NCBI RefSeq assembly: GCF_039534915.1
Contig: NZ_BAAAWE010000001.1
Coordinates: 6,324,001-6,388,000, forward strand
Length of the DNA: 64,000 nucleotides
Direction of reading: 5' to 3'
Origin: Streptomyces roseofulvus
Lineage (GTDB): Bacteria > Actinomycetota > Actinomycetes > Streptomycetales > Streptomycetaceae
The translations under genes were made by a program, and so were the position numbers. The stretch's first letter is position 1. The number at the start of each line of letters is the position of its first letter. Shown piece after piece: positions 24,819 to 33,319 of this stretch. The notes below the pieces were generated by a model. The model did not search any database. It was not told the origin of the DNA and saw nothing but the letters and a program-made list of their open reading frames with translations.

Positions 24819-24852
24819 AGCCGCCGTCCACATGCCGGGACGGCGGCTTTTG
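24819..24852 (+). terminator. Intrinsic terminator with T-tract before uraD
   Basis: AGCCGCCGTCC (24819-24829) and GGACGGCGGCT (24838-24848) pair perfectly over an 8-nt loop and are followed by TTTTG. It ends the HTH gene pair and isolates the urate operon. Confidence 0.85.
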
Positions 24853-24865
24853 TAACGCCGAGTTT

Positions 24866-24906
24866 TCAACAAAGTGTTGACGTGTTGTTGTCGAGGGCGT
24901 TAGCTA
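24866..24906 (+). promoter_or_regulatory. uraD operon promoter with overlapping type-B operator
   Basis: -35 TTGACG (24877-24882) and -10 TAGCTA (24901-24906) are 18 bp apart. The perfect palindrome TCAACAAAGTGTTGA (24866-24880) overlaps the -35 box. The stretch TTTTCAACAAAGTGTTGACG differs from the katA promoter at one base, and both have an 18-bp spacer, so one regulator probably controls both. Confidence 0.72.
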
Positions 24907-24954
24907 TCCGCAGCCCGTCCGACGCACAGCGAAAAACAGCCACGGAGGCTTCCC

Positions 24955-25470
24955 GTGACTTCAGGTACGACACCGGGCCTCACCCGGTTCAACACCTCGG
25001 CGGACAGCGAGGCCCTCGCCGCGCTCCACGAGGTGTGCTCCAGCTCGGCGTGGGGGAGCAGGATTCTCGCCCAGCGCCCGTACACCACCGCCGAAGCCCT
25101 CTTCCTCGCGAGCGACGCCGCCATGGCCGAGCTCACCGCCGAGGACCTGGCCGAGGCGATGGAGGGCCACCCGCCGATCGGTCGTCCGAAGGAAGGGGAT
25201 GCCACCTCCACCCGCGAGCAGAGCGGGATGGCCGGCGCCTCCGCCGAGCTCAAGGCCGAGATGCTCGAACTGAACCTGGCCTACCAGGAGAAGTTCGGCC
25301 ACGTCTTCCTCATCTGCGCCACCGGCAGGACCGGCGAGCAGATGCGCGACGCGGTCAAGGACCGGATCGGCAACGCGCCCGAGCAGGAGCGCGAGATCGT
25401 CCGCGCCGAACTGGGCAAGATCAACCGCATCCGGCTCACCCGACTCGTAGAGGAAGAGAGCGCCGCATGA
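24955..25470 (+). CDS. uraD: 2-oxo-4-hydroxy-4-carboxy-5-ureidoimidazoline (OHCU) decarboxylase
   Basis: A 171-residue all-alpha OHCU decarboxylase, the third step from urate, giving S-allantoin. The catalytic His is in EGHPPIGRP (H72), and the EKFGHVFLICATGRT segment near residue 107 is the second family signature. Length is standard. GTG 24955 has GGAGG 7 nt upstream. It is the first gene of uraD-uraH-uricase, with the uraH start overlapping its stop. The order is reversed relative to the pathway, but all three activities are produced together, which avoids build-up of the unstable intermediates. Confidence 0.95.
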   Translation: MTSGTTPGLTRFNTSADSEALAALHEVCSSSAWGSRILAQRPYTTAEALFLASDAAMAELTAEDLAEAMEGHPPIGRPKEGDATSTREQSGMAGASAELKAEMLELNLAYQEKFGHVFLICATGRTGEQMRDAVKDRIGNAPEQEREIVRAELGKINRIRLTRLVEEESAA

Positions 25471-25874
25471 GCACCGACACCACGGCCTCGGTGTCCACCC
25501 ACATCCTGGACACCAGCATCGGACGCCCCGCGGAGGGCGTGGCGATCACCCTCGCCGCCCGCGCCGGCTCCGACGCCGCCTGGGTCGCGCTCGGCGGCTC
25601 GGCCACCGACGCCGACGGACGGTGCAAGGACCTGCCGGCCCTGCCGGTCGGCACCACCCACGTACGCCTCGACTTCGAGACCGAGGCGTACTTCCTGAGC
25701 AAGCAGAACCAGCAAGCCGAGGCGCAGCAGGACGCCCCCGCGAATCGGGACAGCGGTCCGGCCGGTGCTTTCTTCCCGGAGGTGGCGATCACGTTCGCCG
25801 TCAAGCCGGGCGAGCACTACCACGTACCGCTGCTGCTCAACCCGTTCGGCTACTCCGTTTACCGAGGGAGCTAG
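25467..25874 (+). CDS. uraH: 5-hydroxyisourate hydrolase (transthyretin-like)
   Basis: A 135-residue transthyretin-related protein. The N-terminal STHILDTSIGRPAEG carries the conserved active-site His, RLDFETEAYF contributes an Arg, EHYHVPLLLNPFGYS is the family core, and the protein ends in the diagnostic C-terminal YRGS. It hydrolyses 5-hydroxyisourate made by uricase to OHCU. ATG 25467 overlaps the uraD stop (ATGA), implying translational coupling. The loop SKQNQQAEAQQDAPANRDSGPAGAF is a little longer and more Gln/Ala-rich than in most short homologues. Confidence 0.96.
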   Translation: MSTDTTASVSTHILDTSIGRPAEGVAITLAARAGSDAAWVALGGSATDADGRCKDLPALPVGTTHVRLDFETEAYFLSKQNQQAEAQQDAPANRDSGPAGAFFPEVAITFAVKPGEHYHVPLLLNPFGYSVYRGS

Positions 25875-25879
25875 CAGAC

Positions 25880-26803
25880 ATGCCCACGATTCTCGGCCAG
25901 AACCAGTACGGCAAAGCAGAGAACCGCGTCGTCAAGATCACGCGGGACGGCGCCACCCACCACATCAAGGACCTGAACGTCTCCGTCGCCCTCTCCGGCG
26001 ACCTCGACGACGTCCACCTCACCGGCTCCAACGCCCACTGCCTCCCCACCGACACGACGAAGAACACCGTCTTCGCGTTCGCCAAGGAGTACGGCATCGA
26101 GTCCGCCGAGCAGTTCGGCATCCACCTCGCCCGCCACTTCGTGACGAGCCAGGAGCCGATCAAGCGGGCCCGGATCCGGATCGAGGAGTACGCCTGGGAG
26201 CGCATCGCCTCCTCCGACGCCAACTCCAAGTTCATCGGCGCCGACGAGGTCAACCACTCCTTCGCGCGCAAGGGCCAGGAGACCCGCGTCACCCAGATCA
26301 CCTACGACGGCGAGAAGTGGGAGGTCATCTCCGGCCTCAAGGACCTCGTCGTCATGAACTCCACCAACTCGGAGTTCTGGGGCTACATCAAGGACCAGTA
26401 CACCACCCTCCAGGAGGCGTACGACCGCATCCTGGCCACCCAGGTGTCCGGCCGCTGGCGGTTCAACTGGACCGACGACGAGCAGCGCATGCCCCACTGG
26501 GAGCGGTCCTACGAGCAGACCAGGAAGCACATGCTGGAAGCCTTCGCGGAGACGTACTCGTACTCCCTCCAGCAGACCCTGTACCAGATGGCCACGCGGA
26601 TCATCAACCACCGCGCGGAGATCGACGAGGTGCGCTTCTCGCTCCCCAACAAGCACCACTTCCTGGTGGACCTGGAGCCCTTCGGGCTGAAGAACGACAA
26701 CGAGGTCTACTACGCCGCGGACCGTATGTACGGCCTCATCGAGGCCACGGTCCTGCGTGACGGCGCCGAGGCGCTCATCCCGGTCGACATGACCAATCTC
26801 TGA
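25880..26803 (+). CDS. uox: Urate oxidase (uricase)
   Basis: A 307-residue cofactor-free uricase built of two T-fold domains. The N-terminal catalytic Lys is in NQYGKAENRVVK, the catalytic Thr in LPTDTTKNTVFAF, and NKHHFLVDLEPFG near residue 255 is the C-terminal signature. It oxidises urate with O2 to 5-hydroxyisourate and H2O2; the peroxide explains the co-regulated catalase. It lies 5 bp after uraH with GGGAG upstream of ATG 25880. A 14-bp stem-loop follows before the permease gene, so expression may drop beyond this point. Confidence 0.97.
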   Translation: MPTILGQNQYGKAENRVVKITRDGATHHIKDLNVSVALSGDLDDVHLTGSNAHCLPTDTTKNTVFAFAKEYGIESAEQFGIHLARHFVTSQEPIKRARIRIEEYAWERIASSDANSKFIGADEVNHSFARKGQETRVTQITYDGEKWEVISGLKDLVVMNSTNSEFWGYIKDQYTTLQEAYDRILATQVSGRWRFNWTDDEQRMPHWERSYEQTRKHMLEAFAETYSYSLQQTLYQMATRIINHRAEIDEVRFSLPNKHHFLVDLEPFGLKNDNEVYYAADRMYGLIEATVLRDGAEALIPVDMTNL

Positions 26804-26836
26804 GCGGCACCACATCTCTGAGCGGCACTGAGTGAC

Positions 26837-26872
26837 CCGGTCCCCGCCCGCCCGCAGTCGGGCGGGGACCGG
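26837..26872 (+). terminator. Perfect 14-bp stem-loop between uricase and permease
   Basis: CCGGTCCCCGCCCG (26837-26850) and CGGGCGGGGACCGG (26859-26872) pair perfectly over an 8-nt loop, 33 nt after the uricase stop and 23 nt before the permease start. No T-tract follows; it could be a terminator, an attenuator or an mRNA-stabilising 3' end. Confidence 0.7.
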
Positions 26873-26895
26873 CACCAGACCGGAGGGAACCCAGC

Positions 26896-28314
26896 ATGGC
26901 ACTGCCCGCACCGGGGCCGGCGTCCGCCGAAGGCCCGTGTCCCACCCCGTCGTCCAGCACGGCCCCGTCCCAGGCCGTCTGCCATCCGGTCGACGAGAAA
27001 CTCCCCGCCTCGCGGCTCGTCCCCGCGGCACTCCAGCACATCGCCGCCATGTACGCGGGCGTCGTCACCCCTCCGCTCATCATCGGCCAGGCCGTCGGCC
27101 TCGACGCGGCCGGGATGACCCGGCTCATCGCGGCGAGCCTGCTGATCGCCGGTCTCGCCACCATCCTGCAGACCCTCGGCGTGCGGAACCTGGCCGGCAA
27201 CCGGCTCCCGTTCGTCAACGCGGCCTCCTCCGCGGGCATCGCCCCCATGCTGGCCATCGCCGAGACGAGCGCCCCCGGGCACCAGCTCCCCGCCATCTAC
27301 GGCGCGGTCATGGTCGCCGGAGTCTTCTGCCTCGCCGTCGGCCCCTTCTTCGGCCGGCTGCTGCGCTTCTTCCCGCCGCTCGTCACCGGCGTCGTCATCA
27401 CCCTGATCGGCGTCACCCTGATGCCGGTGCCCGTCAGCTGGGCCCAGGGCGGCGACAAGACCGCCGCCGACTTCGGCGCCATGAAGCACCTCGCGCTCGC
27501 CGGCTTCACCCTGGTCGTCGTCCTGCTCTTCCAGCGCTTCGGCCGCGGCTTCCTCAAGCAGATCGCCCTGCTCCTCGGCCTGTTCATCGGCACCCTCGCC
27601 GCGATCCCGTTCGGGATGGCCGACTTCACCGCCCTGCGCGAGGCGCCCGTCGCCGCGCTGCCCGCCCCCTTCGCCTTCGGCGCCCCCGAGTTCCAGCCCG
27701 CCGCGATCCTCTCCCTGTGCATCGTGATGCTGGTCCTGATGACCGAGTCCAGCGCCGGCATGCTCGCCCTCGGCGAGATCTGCGACCGGCCCAGCGACGG
27801 GAAGACCATCACCCGCGGGCTGCGCACCGACGGCATCGCCACCCTGCTCGGCCCCGTCTTCGGCGGCTTCCCGACCTCCGCCTTCGCGCAGAACGTCGGC
27901 GTCGTCTCGCTCACCCGGGTCCGCTCCCGCTACGTGGTCGCCGTCGCCGGCGGCGCCCTCCTGGTGCTCGGCGCCTTCCCGGTCCTCGGCGCGGTCGTCT
28001 CCCTGGTCCCGATGCCCGTCCTCGGCGGCGCCGGCATCGTCCTCTTCGGCTCCATCGCGGTCAGCGGCATCCGGACCCTCTCCGAGGCAGGACTCGACGA
28101 CAGCTCCAACATCATCCTGGTGGCCGTCGCGCTCGGCGCGGGCATCATCCCGCTCGCCGCTCCCACCTTCTACGCCGGATTCCCCGCCTGGGCGCAGACC
28201 GTGCTCGGCTCCGGCATCAGCGCCGGCGCGCTCGTCGCCGTCCTGCTGAACCTCTTCTTCCACCATCTCGGCACCCGGAGCCGTCAGACGGCCCCGGCAC
28301 TCAAATCCTCCTAG
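26896..28314 (+). CDS. NCS2-family purine (urate/xanthine) permease
   Basis: A 472-residue nucleobase:cation symporter-2 protein with about 12-14 membrane segments. The family signatures are visible: the QH motif in LQHIAAMYAGVVTPPLIIG (near residue 52) and the SAFAQNVGVVSL motif near residue 335, plus TESSAGMLALGE. These groups bind purines such as xanthine and urate in characterised members (UacT, XanQ). It is 92 bp after uricase in the same orientation, so urate or xanthine uptake is the likely role. A second NCS2 gene at 30046 is a paralogue with the same motifs. Confidence 0.92.
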   Translation: MALPAPGPASAEGPCPTPSSSTAPSQAVCHPVDEKLPASRLVPAALQHIAAMYAGVVTPPLIIGQAVGLDAAGMTRLIAASLLIAGLATILQTLGVRNLAGNRLPFVNAASSAGIAPMLAIAETSAPGHQLPAIYGAVMVAGVFCLAVGPFFGRLLRFFPPLVTGVVITLIGVTLMPVPVSWAQGGDKTAADFGAMKHLALAGFTLVVVLLFQRFGRGFLKQIALLLGLFIGTLAAIPFGMADFTALREAPVAALPAPFAFGAPEFQPAAILSLCIVMLVLMTESSAGMLALGEICDRPSDGKTITRGLRTDGIATLLGPVFGGFPTSAFAQNVGVVSLTRVRSRYVVAVAGGALLVLGAFPVLGAVVSLVPMPVLGGAGIVLFGSIAVSGIRTLSEAGLDDSSNIILVAVALGAGIIPLAAPTFYAGFPAWAQTVLGSGISAGALVAVLLNLFFHHLGTRSRQTAPALKSS

Positions 28315-28362
28315 GGTCCTGCCGTGCCCACCCCACCCATGAGGAATGAAGGAAGCACCGCC

Positions 28363-29751
28363 ATGGCAGCACCTTCGGCAGCCCAGCGCATCGTCATCGA
28401 GAACGCGGCGATCGCCACCGTCGACGCGCACGACACCGAGTACGCCTCCGGCCACCTCGTCGTCGCCGGCAACAGGATCGAGTCCCTCGGCGCCGGCAAG
28501 GCCCCCGAGAACCTGGAGAACGTGGTCCGGCGGATCGACGCCACCGGCCACCTGATCACCCCGGGCCTGGTCAACACCCACCACCACTTCTACCAGTGGA
28601 TCACCCGGGGCCTGGCCACCGACCACAACCTCTTCGACTGGCTGGTCGCGCTCTACCCCACGTGGGCGCGGATCGACGAGCAGATGGTGCGCGTCGCCGC
28701 CCAGGGCTCGCTCGCCATGATGGCCCGCGGCGGCGTCACCACCGCCATGGACCACCACTACGTCTTCCCGCGGGGCTCCGGCGACCTCTCCGGCGCCATC
28801 ATCGGCGCCGCCTCCGAGATGGGCGTGCGCTTCACCCTGGCCCGAGGCTCCATGGACCGCAGCGAGAAGGACGGCGGCCTGCCGCCGGACTTCGCCGTCG
28901 AGACCACCGAGGGCGCGCTCGCCGCGACCGAGGAGACCGTCAAGAAGCACCACGACGCCTCCTTCGACTCGATGACGCAGGTCGCCGTCGCCCCCTGCTC
29001 GCCCTTCTCCATCTCCACCGAGCTGCTCCGCGAGGGCGCCGCCCTCGGCCGCCGCCTCGGCGTGCGCATGCACACCCACGGCTCGGAGACCGTGGAGGAG
29101 GAGAAGTTCTGCCACGAGCTCTTCGGCATGGGCCCGACCGACTACTTCGAGTCGACCGGCTTCCTCGGCGAGGACGTGTGGATGGCGCACTGCGTCCACA
29201 TGAACGACTCCGACATCGCCGCCTTCGCCCGCACGAAGACCGGTGTCGCCCACTGTCCGTCGTCCAACGCGCGCCTCGCCGCCGGCATCGCCCGCGTCCC
29301 CGACATGCTGAAGGCGGGCGTCCCGGTCGGCCTCGGCGTCGACGGCACCGCCTCCAACGAGTCCGGCGAGCTCCACACCGAGCTGCGCAACGCGCTCCTC
29401 ATCAACCGCCTGGGCGCCCACCGCGAATCCGCGCTCAACGCCCGCCAGGCCCTCCGCCTCGGCACCTACGGCGGCGCGCAGGTCCTCGGCCGCGCCGACA
29501 ACATCGGCTCCCTGGAGGCCGGCAAGCTCGCCGACTTCGTCCTCTGGAAGATCGACGGCCTCGGCCACTCGTCGATCGCCGACCCGGTCACCGCCATCGT
29601 CTTCGGCGCGGCGGCCCCGGTCACCGCGTCCTTCGTCAACGGCAAGCAGATCGTGGAGAACAACCGCCTGCTCACCGTCGACGAGGACACCATCGCGCGG
29701 GACGCGCGCACGGAGGCGCAGCGCCTGGCCCGCATCGCGGCCCAGGGCTGA
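28363..29751 (+). CDS. guaD: 8-oxoguanine deaminase (amidohydrolase)
   Basis: A 462-residue amidohydrolase of the cyclic-deaminase group. The N-terminal metal motif is NTHHHFYQWITRG, later metal-site residues are in VRMHTHGSET and MAHCVHMND, and the CPSSNARLAAG and VDGTASNESG segments are typical of the 8-oxoguanine deaminase/AtzA/TrzN group. 8-Oxoguanine deaminase yields urate, feeding the uricase next door; guanine deaminase or a related activity is the alternative. ATG 28363 has GAAGGA upstream and is preferred over GTG 28324. It is set between two NCS2 permeases on the same strand, consistent with import and deamination of oxidised purines. Confidence 0.88.
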   Translation: MAAPSAAQRIVIENAAIATVDAHDTEYASGHLVVAGNRIESLGAGKAPENLENVVRRIDATGHLITPGLVNTHHHFYQWITRGLATDHNLFDWLVALYPTWARIDEQMVRVAAQGSLAMMARGGVTTAMDHHYVFPRGSGDLSGAIIGAASEMGVRFTLARGSMDRSEKDGGLPPDFAVETTEGALAATEETVKKHHDASFDSMTQVAVAPCSPFSISTELLREGAALGRRLGVRMHTHGSETVEEEKFCHELFGMGPTDYFESTGFLGEDVWMAHCVHMNDSDIAAFARTKTGVAHCPSSNARLAAGIARVPDMLKAGVPVGLGVDGTASNESGELHTELRNALLINRLGAHRESALNARQALRLGTYGGAQVLGRADNIGSLEAGKLADFVLWKIDGLGHSSIADPVTAIVFGAAAPVTASFVNGKQIVENNRLLTVDEDTIARDARTEAQRLARIAAQG

Positions 29752-29766
29752 CGCTCCCCCCGGAGT

Positions 29767-29865
29767 CCGGTCGGGGGGGACGGCCCCCGACCGGTCGCCG
29801 CGGACCCGAGCGGGGTCCGCGGCAGCCCGACCGGGCGGCGCCGTACGCACCAGTCGTACGGCGCC
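29767..29865 (+). terminator. Three consecutive stem-loops after guaD
   Basis: Stem 1 is CCGGTCGGGGG/CCCCCGACCGG (29767-29794), stem 2 CCGCGGACCC/GGGTCCGCGG (about 29798-29822) and stem 3 GGCGCCGTACG/CGTACGGCGCC (29837-29865, loop CACCAGT). All arms pair perfectly. They sit in the 294-bp gap before the second permease; the rest of the gap is low-complexity C-rich sequence. Confidence 0.7.
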
Positions 29866-30045
29866 CCCCGGGACGGCGACCCGTGCCCGCACCCCCACCG
29901 GGCGCCCCGTCACCGCGCCGCACCCCTTCCTCCGGCGCACCGCACCACCCCGCACCGAGCCGCACCTCCTGCACTTCGCACCGCATCGCACCACCTCCCT
30001 GACACCCGCGTCACCGCCGACGTGTACCCGACCGGAGGAACCGCC

Positions 30046-31491
30046 GTGGCCGACGAGCCCCAGGTTCGCAATGCACAAGACGCAGGCACCGCCCCGGAAG
30101 ACCGGACCAAGCATCCGGTCGACGAGACCCTGCCCCCACTGAAGATGTTCACCAGCGGCCTCCAGCACGTGGCCGCCATGTACGCGGGCGTGGTGGCCCC
30201 GCCGCTGATCGTCGGAGCGGCCGTCGGCCTCTCCGGCACCGAACTCACCTTCCTCACCGGCGCCAGCCTCTTCACCGCCGGCCTCGCCACCTTCCTCCAG
30301 ACCCTCGGCGTCTGGAAGATCGGCGCCAAGCTCCCGTTCGTCAACGGCGTCACCTTCGCCGGCGTGGCCCCGATGCTCGCCATCGTCGACACGACCGAGG
30401 ACAAGGCCGACGCGCTGCCCGTCATCTTCGGCGCGATCATCGTCGCCGGTCTCCTCGGCTTCCTCGCCGCGCCCTGGTTCTCCCGGCTGGTGCGGTTCTT
30501 CCCGCCGGTCGTCACCGGCACCGTCATCACCCTGATCGGCGTCTCGCTGCTGCCGGTCGCCTTCGGCTGGGCCCAGGGGCCCAACCCCGCGGCGGAGGAC
30601 TACGGTTCGGGCAGATTCCTCGGCCTGGCCGCCGTCACCCTCCTGATCGTCCTGCTGCTGCGCCGCTTCACCCGCGGCTTCCTCAAGCAGATCGCGGTCC
30701 TCGTCGGCCTCGTCCTCGGCACGCTGATCGCCATACCCTTCGGCGTCACCGACTTCACCCCGGTGACCGAGGCGGACCTGGTCGGCTTCCCCAGCCCCTT
30801 CCACTTCGGCGCCCCGCAGTTCGCCCTGGCCGCGATCGTCTCCATGTGCGTCGTCATGCTGGTCTCGATGACCGAGTCGACCGCCGACATGCTGGCGCTC
30901 GGCGAGATCGTCGAGCGGCCCGCCGACGAGAAGACCATCGCGGCCGGTCTGCGCGCCGACACCCTCGGCTCGGCGATCAGCCCGCTCTTCAACGGCTTCA
31001 TGTGCAGCGCCTTCGCCCAGAACGTCGGCCTGGTCGCCATGACCCGGATCCGCAGCCGCTTCGTCGTCGCCTGCGGCGGCGGCCTGCTGGTCCTCATGGG
31101 CCTCTCGCCGGTGATGGCCTCGCTGATCTCGGTGGTGCCCCGCCCGGTCCTCGGCGGCGCCGGCGTCGTCCTCTTCGGCTCGGTCGCGGCCAGCGGCATC
31201 CAGACCCTGGTCAAGGCCGGCCTGGAGAAGGACAACAACGTCCTCATCGTCGCCGTCTCGCTGGCGGTCGGCATCATCCCGATCACCAAGCCGGACTTCT
31301 ACCACGCCTTCCCGGAGACCGCGCAGATCATCCTGGACTCCGGCATCTCCACCGGCTGCGTGGCGGCCGTCCTGCTCAACGTGGTCTTCAACCACTTCGG
31401 CGGGCGCCGGGACGACGACGAGGTGACGGCCCCGATGGAGCCGGGCGAGGAGATCTCCGAGACCCGCGCCAAGACGGTCCACGCCCACTAG
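30046..31491 (+). CDS. NCS2-family nucleobase permease (second copy)
   Basis: A 481-residue NCS2 transporter, paralogous to the permease at 26896. It has LQHVAAMYAGVVAPPLIVG near residue 44, SAFAQNVGLVAM near residue 325 and TESTADMLALGE. The acidic C-terminal tail (GEEISETRAKTVHAH) is absent from the first copy. GTG 30046 has GGAGG 8 nt upstream and is preferred over GTG 30022. It probably brings in a purine; having two permeases around guaD suggests different substrates, for example urate/xanthine versus 8-oxoguanine or uracil-type bases. It is followed by a strong stem-loop. Confidence 0.92.
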   Translation: MADEPQVRNAQDAGTAPEDRTKHPVDETLPPLKMFTSGLQHVAAMYAGVVAPPLIVGAAVGLSGTELTFLTGASLFTAGLATFLQTLGVWKIGAKLPFVNGVTFAGVAPMLAIVDTTEDKADALPVIFGAIIVAGLLGFLAAPWFSRLVRFFPPVVTGTVITLIGVSLLPVAFGWAQGPNPAAEDYGSGRFLGLAAVTLLIVLLLRRFTRGFLKQIAVLVGLVLGTLIAIPFGVTDFTPVTEADLVGFPSPFHFGAPQFALAAIVSMCVVMLVSMTESTADMLALGEIVERPADEKTIAAGLRADTLGSAISPLFNGFMCSAFAQNVGLVAMTRIRSRFVVACGGGLLVLMGLSPVMASLISVVPRPVLGGAGVVLFGSVAASGIQTLVKAGLEKDNNVLIVAVSLAVGIIPITKPDFYHAFPETAQIILDSGISTGCVAAVLLNVVFNHFGGRRDDDEVTAPMEPGEEISETRAKTVHAH

Positions 31492-31518
31492 GACCCGTCC
31501 GAGGAACCGCCCCGCCCG

Positions 31519-31551
31519 CCCCGGGCCCCGCGCACGCCGCGGGACCCGGGG
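31519..31551 (+). terminator. Stem-loop ending the purine operon
   Basis: CCCCGGG-C-CCCGCG (31519-31532) pairs with CGCGGG-A-CCCGGGG (31538-31551): 13 pairs with one mismatch over a 5-nt loop, 27 nt after the second permease. The next gene is convergent, so it could serve both strands. Confidence 0.65.
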
Positions 31552-31571
31552 CGGCGTCGTGCCCGCCGCCC

Positions 31572-32171
31572 TCACGCCGACTCCAGGGCGATCCGCCGGG
31601 CGCACTCCCCGGCCAGCGCCGGGTACGCGGCGGCGATCGCCTCGTACAGCCTGCGCCGCAGCAGCCGTTCGGCCTCGCGGCGGCCGGTGTCGCCGTACAA
31701 CCCGTCGAGCAGCGTCTCGTACCGCGCCAGCGCCTGCCGCAGATAGCCCACCTGCCACCGGACGAGCGAGCCGGCCGGTGCCGGGCCGCCCCGCCCGGCC
31801 GGGGCGCGCGCGGCCAGCAGGTGCCGGTGGCGGACCGCCCGCCGCTCCAGCTCGGCCGCCGGCAGCCGCGGCACCTCGATCGGCTCGGCCCGGATCGCCG
31901 CGAGCACGGCGGCCCGCCGCCTCCCGGCCAGCACCCCGACGGCGGCGCTCCGGCGCGCCTCCACCAGCGCCGTGGCGGCCGCCGCGAACTCCGGCGTCCG
32001 CTCCACCGCCTCCACCCGAGCCAGCAGATACAGCCGCACCGGCCGCGGCGCGTACCGCCGCGGGTCGCGCCCCTGCACGTCCGGCAGCCCCAGCAGCTCC
32101 CGCATCAACGCGTCGGTCCAGCCGCGCCGCCGGACCCCGGCCGGCGACACGTACAGCGAACGGTCCGTCAT
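31572..32171 (-). CDS. Conserved hypothetical protein, 199 aa
   Basis: A basic, helix-rich, soluble 199-residue protein, dominated by Ala, Arg and Leu. There is no signal peptide, membrane segment, zinc motif or known catalytic motif. The start MTDRSLYVSPAGVRRRGWTDALMRELLG is followed by RRYAPRPVRLYLLARVEAVE, which hints at a nucleic-acid-binding or adaptor role, but no family could be assigned. It is convergent with the purine operon and divergent from the FN3 lipoprotein. The coding frame keeps Streptomyces codon bias throughout, so I consider it real. Confidence 0.65.
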   Translation of the reverse strand: MTDRSLYVSPAGVRRRGWTDALMRELLGLPDVQGRDPRRYAPRPVRLYLLARVEAVERTPEFAAAATALVEARRSAAVGVLAGRRRAAVLAAIRAEPIEVPRLPAAELERRAVRHRHLLAARAPAGRGGPAPAGSLVRWQVGYLRQALARYETLLDGLYGDTGRREAERLLRRRLYEAIAAAYPALAGECARRIALESA

Positions 32172-32314
32172 GATCCCCCCAAGAATCGACTACGGAGAGT
32201 AACGGTTCCAGTGAAGCGCACCCCCCTGACAACGCCCCCGTGAAGCCCCCTTGCGCACCCCTCCCCAGGCGTGCGATATAGGTCTGGACCTTTTCGACGG
32301 ACGGAGGCCGGCCC

Positions 32315-33262
32315 GTGCAACGCCCGCTCGCCGCAAGCCTGTTGACAAGTGCGGCGCTCCTCGTCGCCTGCACCGCCGGGACGCCCCCGGACACCACCCC
32401 GCCCGCACCCCCCACCGGCCTCACCGCCACCTCCGGCAGCGCCACCACCGTGCACGTCATGTGGGAGGCCGCCACCGACGACCGCGCCGTCACCGGCTAC
32501 CAGGTCCTCCAGGACGGCCGCCAGGTCAGGGAACTCCCCGCCGGCACCCTCATGACCGACGTCACCGGCCTCGCCCCCGGCACCCGCCACACCTTCGCCG
32601 TCCGCGCCCGCGACGCCGCCGGCAACACCTCGCCCCCCACCCCCGCCGTCCCCGCCACCACCCTGCGCGCCACCGCCGAGGACCGCGAACCCCCCACCGC
32701 CCCCGGCACCCTCCGCGCCACCCCCGCGGGCCCCGACGCCGCCGTCCTCACCTGGACCCCCTCCCGCGACGACACCCGCGTCACCGCCTACGACGTCCAC
32801 CAGGCCGGCGTCCGCGTCCACACCGCCCCCGGCTCCGCCACCACCGCCCGCGTCACCGGACTGCGCCCCGGCACCGCCTACTCCTTCACCCTCCGCGCCC
32901 GCGACGCCGCCGAGAACTCCTCCCCGGACACCGCCCCCGCCGACCTCACCACCCCCGCCGCCCCCGGCGCGCCCCCCAACACCTCCCCGCGCGCCCTCGC
33001 CGCCGCCTCCGCCGACGGCGAGATCACCCTCACCTGGACCCCGCCCGGCACCGGAGCCCCCGTCACCCACCACGAACTGCACATCGACGGCCGCTTCGCC
33101 ACCACCGTCGTCTGGGGCACCACCCCGCCCCCCGGCCGCGCCACCTACACCTTCCCGGCCCAGGCCCGCCCCGGCACCACCCTCACCCTCACCCTCCGCG
33201 CCCGCCTCCCCGACGGCACCTGGGGCGACTTCTCCGCCCCCCGGACCGTCGTCGTCCGCTGA
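32315..33262 (+). CDS. Lipoprotein with three fibronectin type III domains
   Basis: A 315-residue exported lipoprotein. GTG 32315 starts a signal peptide ending in the lipobox LLVAC (Cys19). Three FN3 domains follow (about residues 30-115, 125-210 and 218-315), each opening with a PxxPxGL/PGTLRA-type strand and containing the W and LxPGTxYxFxxRARD signature. In Streptomyces such modules are usually linked to chitinases or other polysaccharide-active enzymes; here no catalytic domain is attached, so the protein may be a surface spacer or adhesin-like factor. The codon third positions are almost all C, more extreme than in the neighbours. It stands alone. Confidence 0.87.
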   Translation: MQRPLAASLLTSAALLVACTAGTPPDTTPPAPPTGLTATSGSATTVHVMWEAATDDRAVTGYQVLQDGRQVRELPAGTLMTDVTGLAPGTRHTFAVRARDAAGNTSPPTPAVPATTLRATAEDREPPTAPGTLRATPAGPDAAVLTWTPSRDDTRVTAYDVHQAGVRVHTAPGSATTARVTGLRPGTAYSFTLRARDAAENSSPDTAPADLTTPAAPGAPPNTSPRALAAASADGEITLTWTPPGTGAPVTHHELHIDGRFATTVVWGTTPPPGRATYTFPAQARPGTTLTLTLRARLPDGTWGDFSAPRTVVVR

Positions 33263-33319
33263 ACACCGCCGGGGGTGTCCCTCAGGCCGTTCCCGGCGCC
33301 CCCGAACTACCCTGGAACC

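Noticed and set aside
26710..32493. Minus-strand open frame of ~1,900 codons opposite the purine operon
   Set aside because: It is a shadow of the plus-strand genes. The C-rich third positions of those genes remove stop codons from the opposite frame; the translated product is low-complexity (Gly/Asp/Val/Ala-rich) with no domains.
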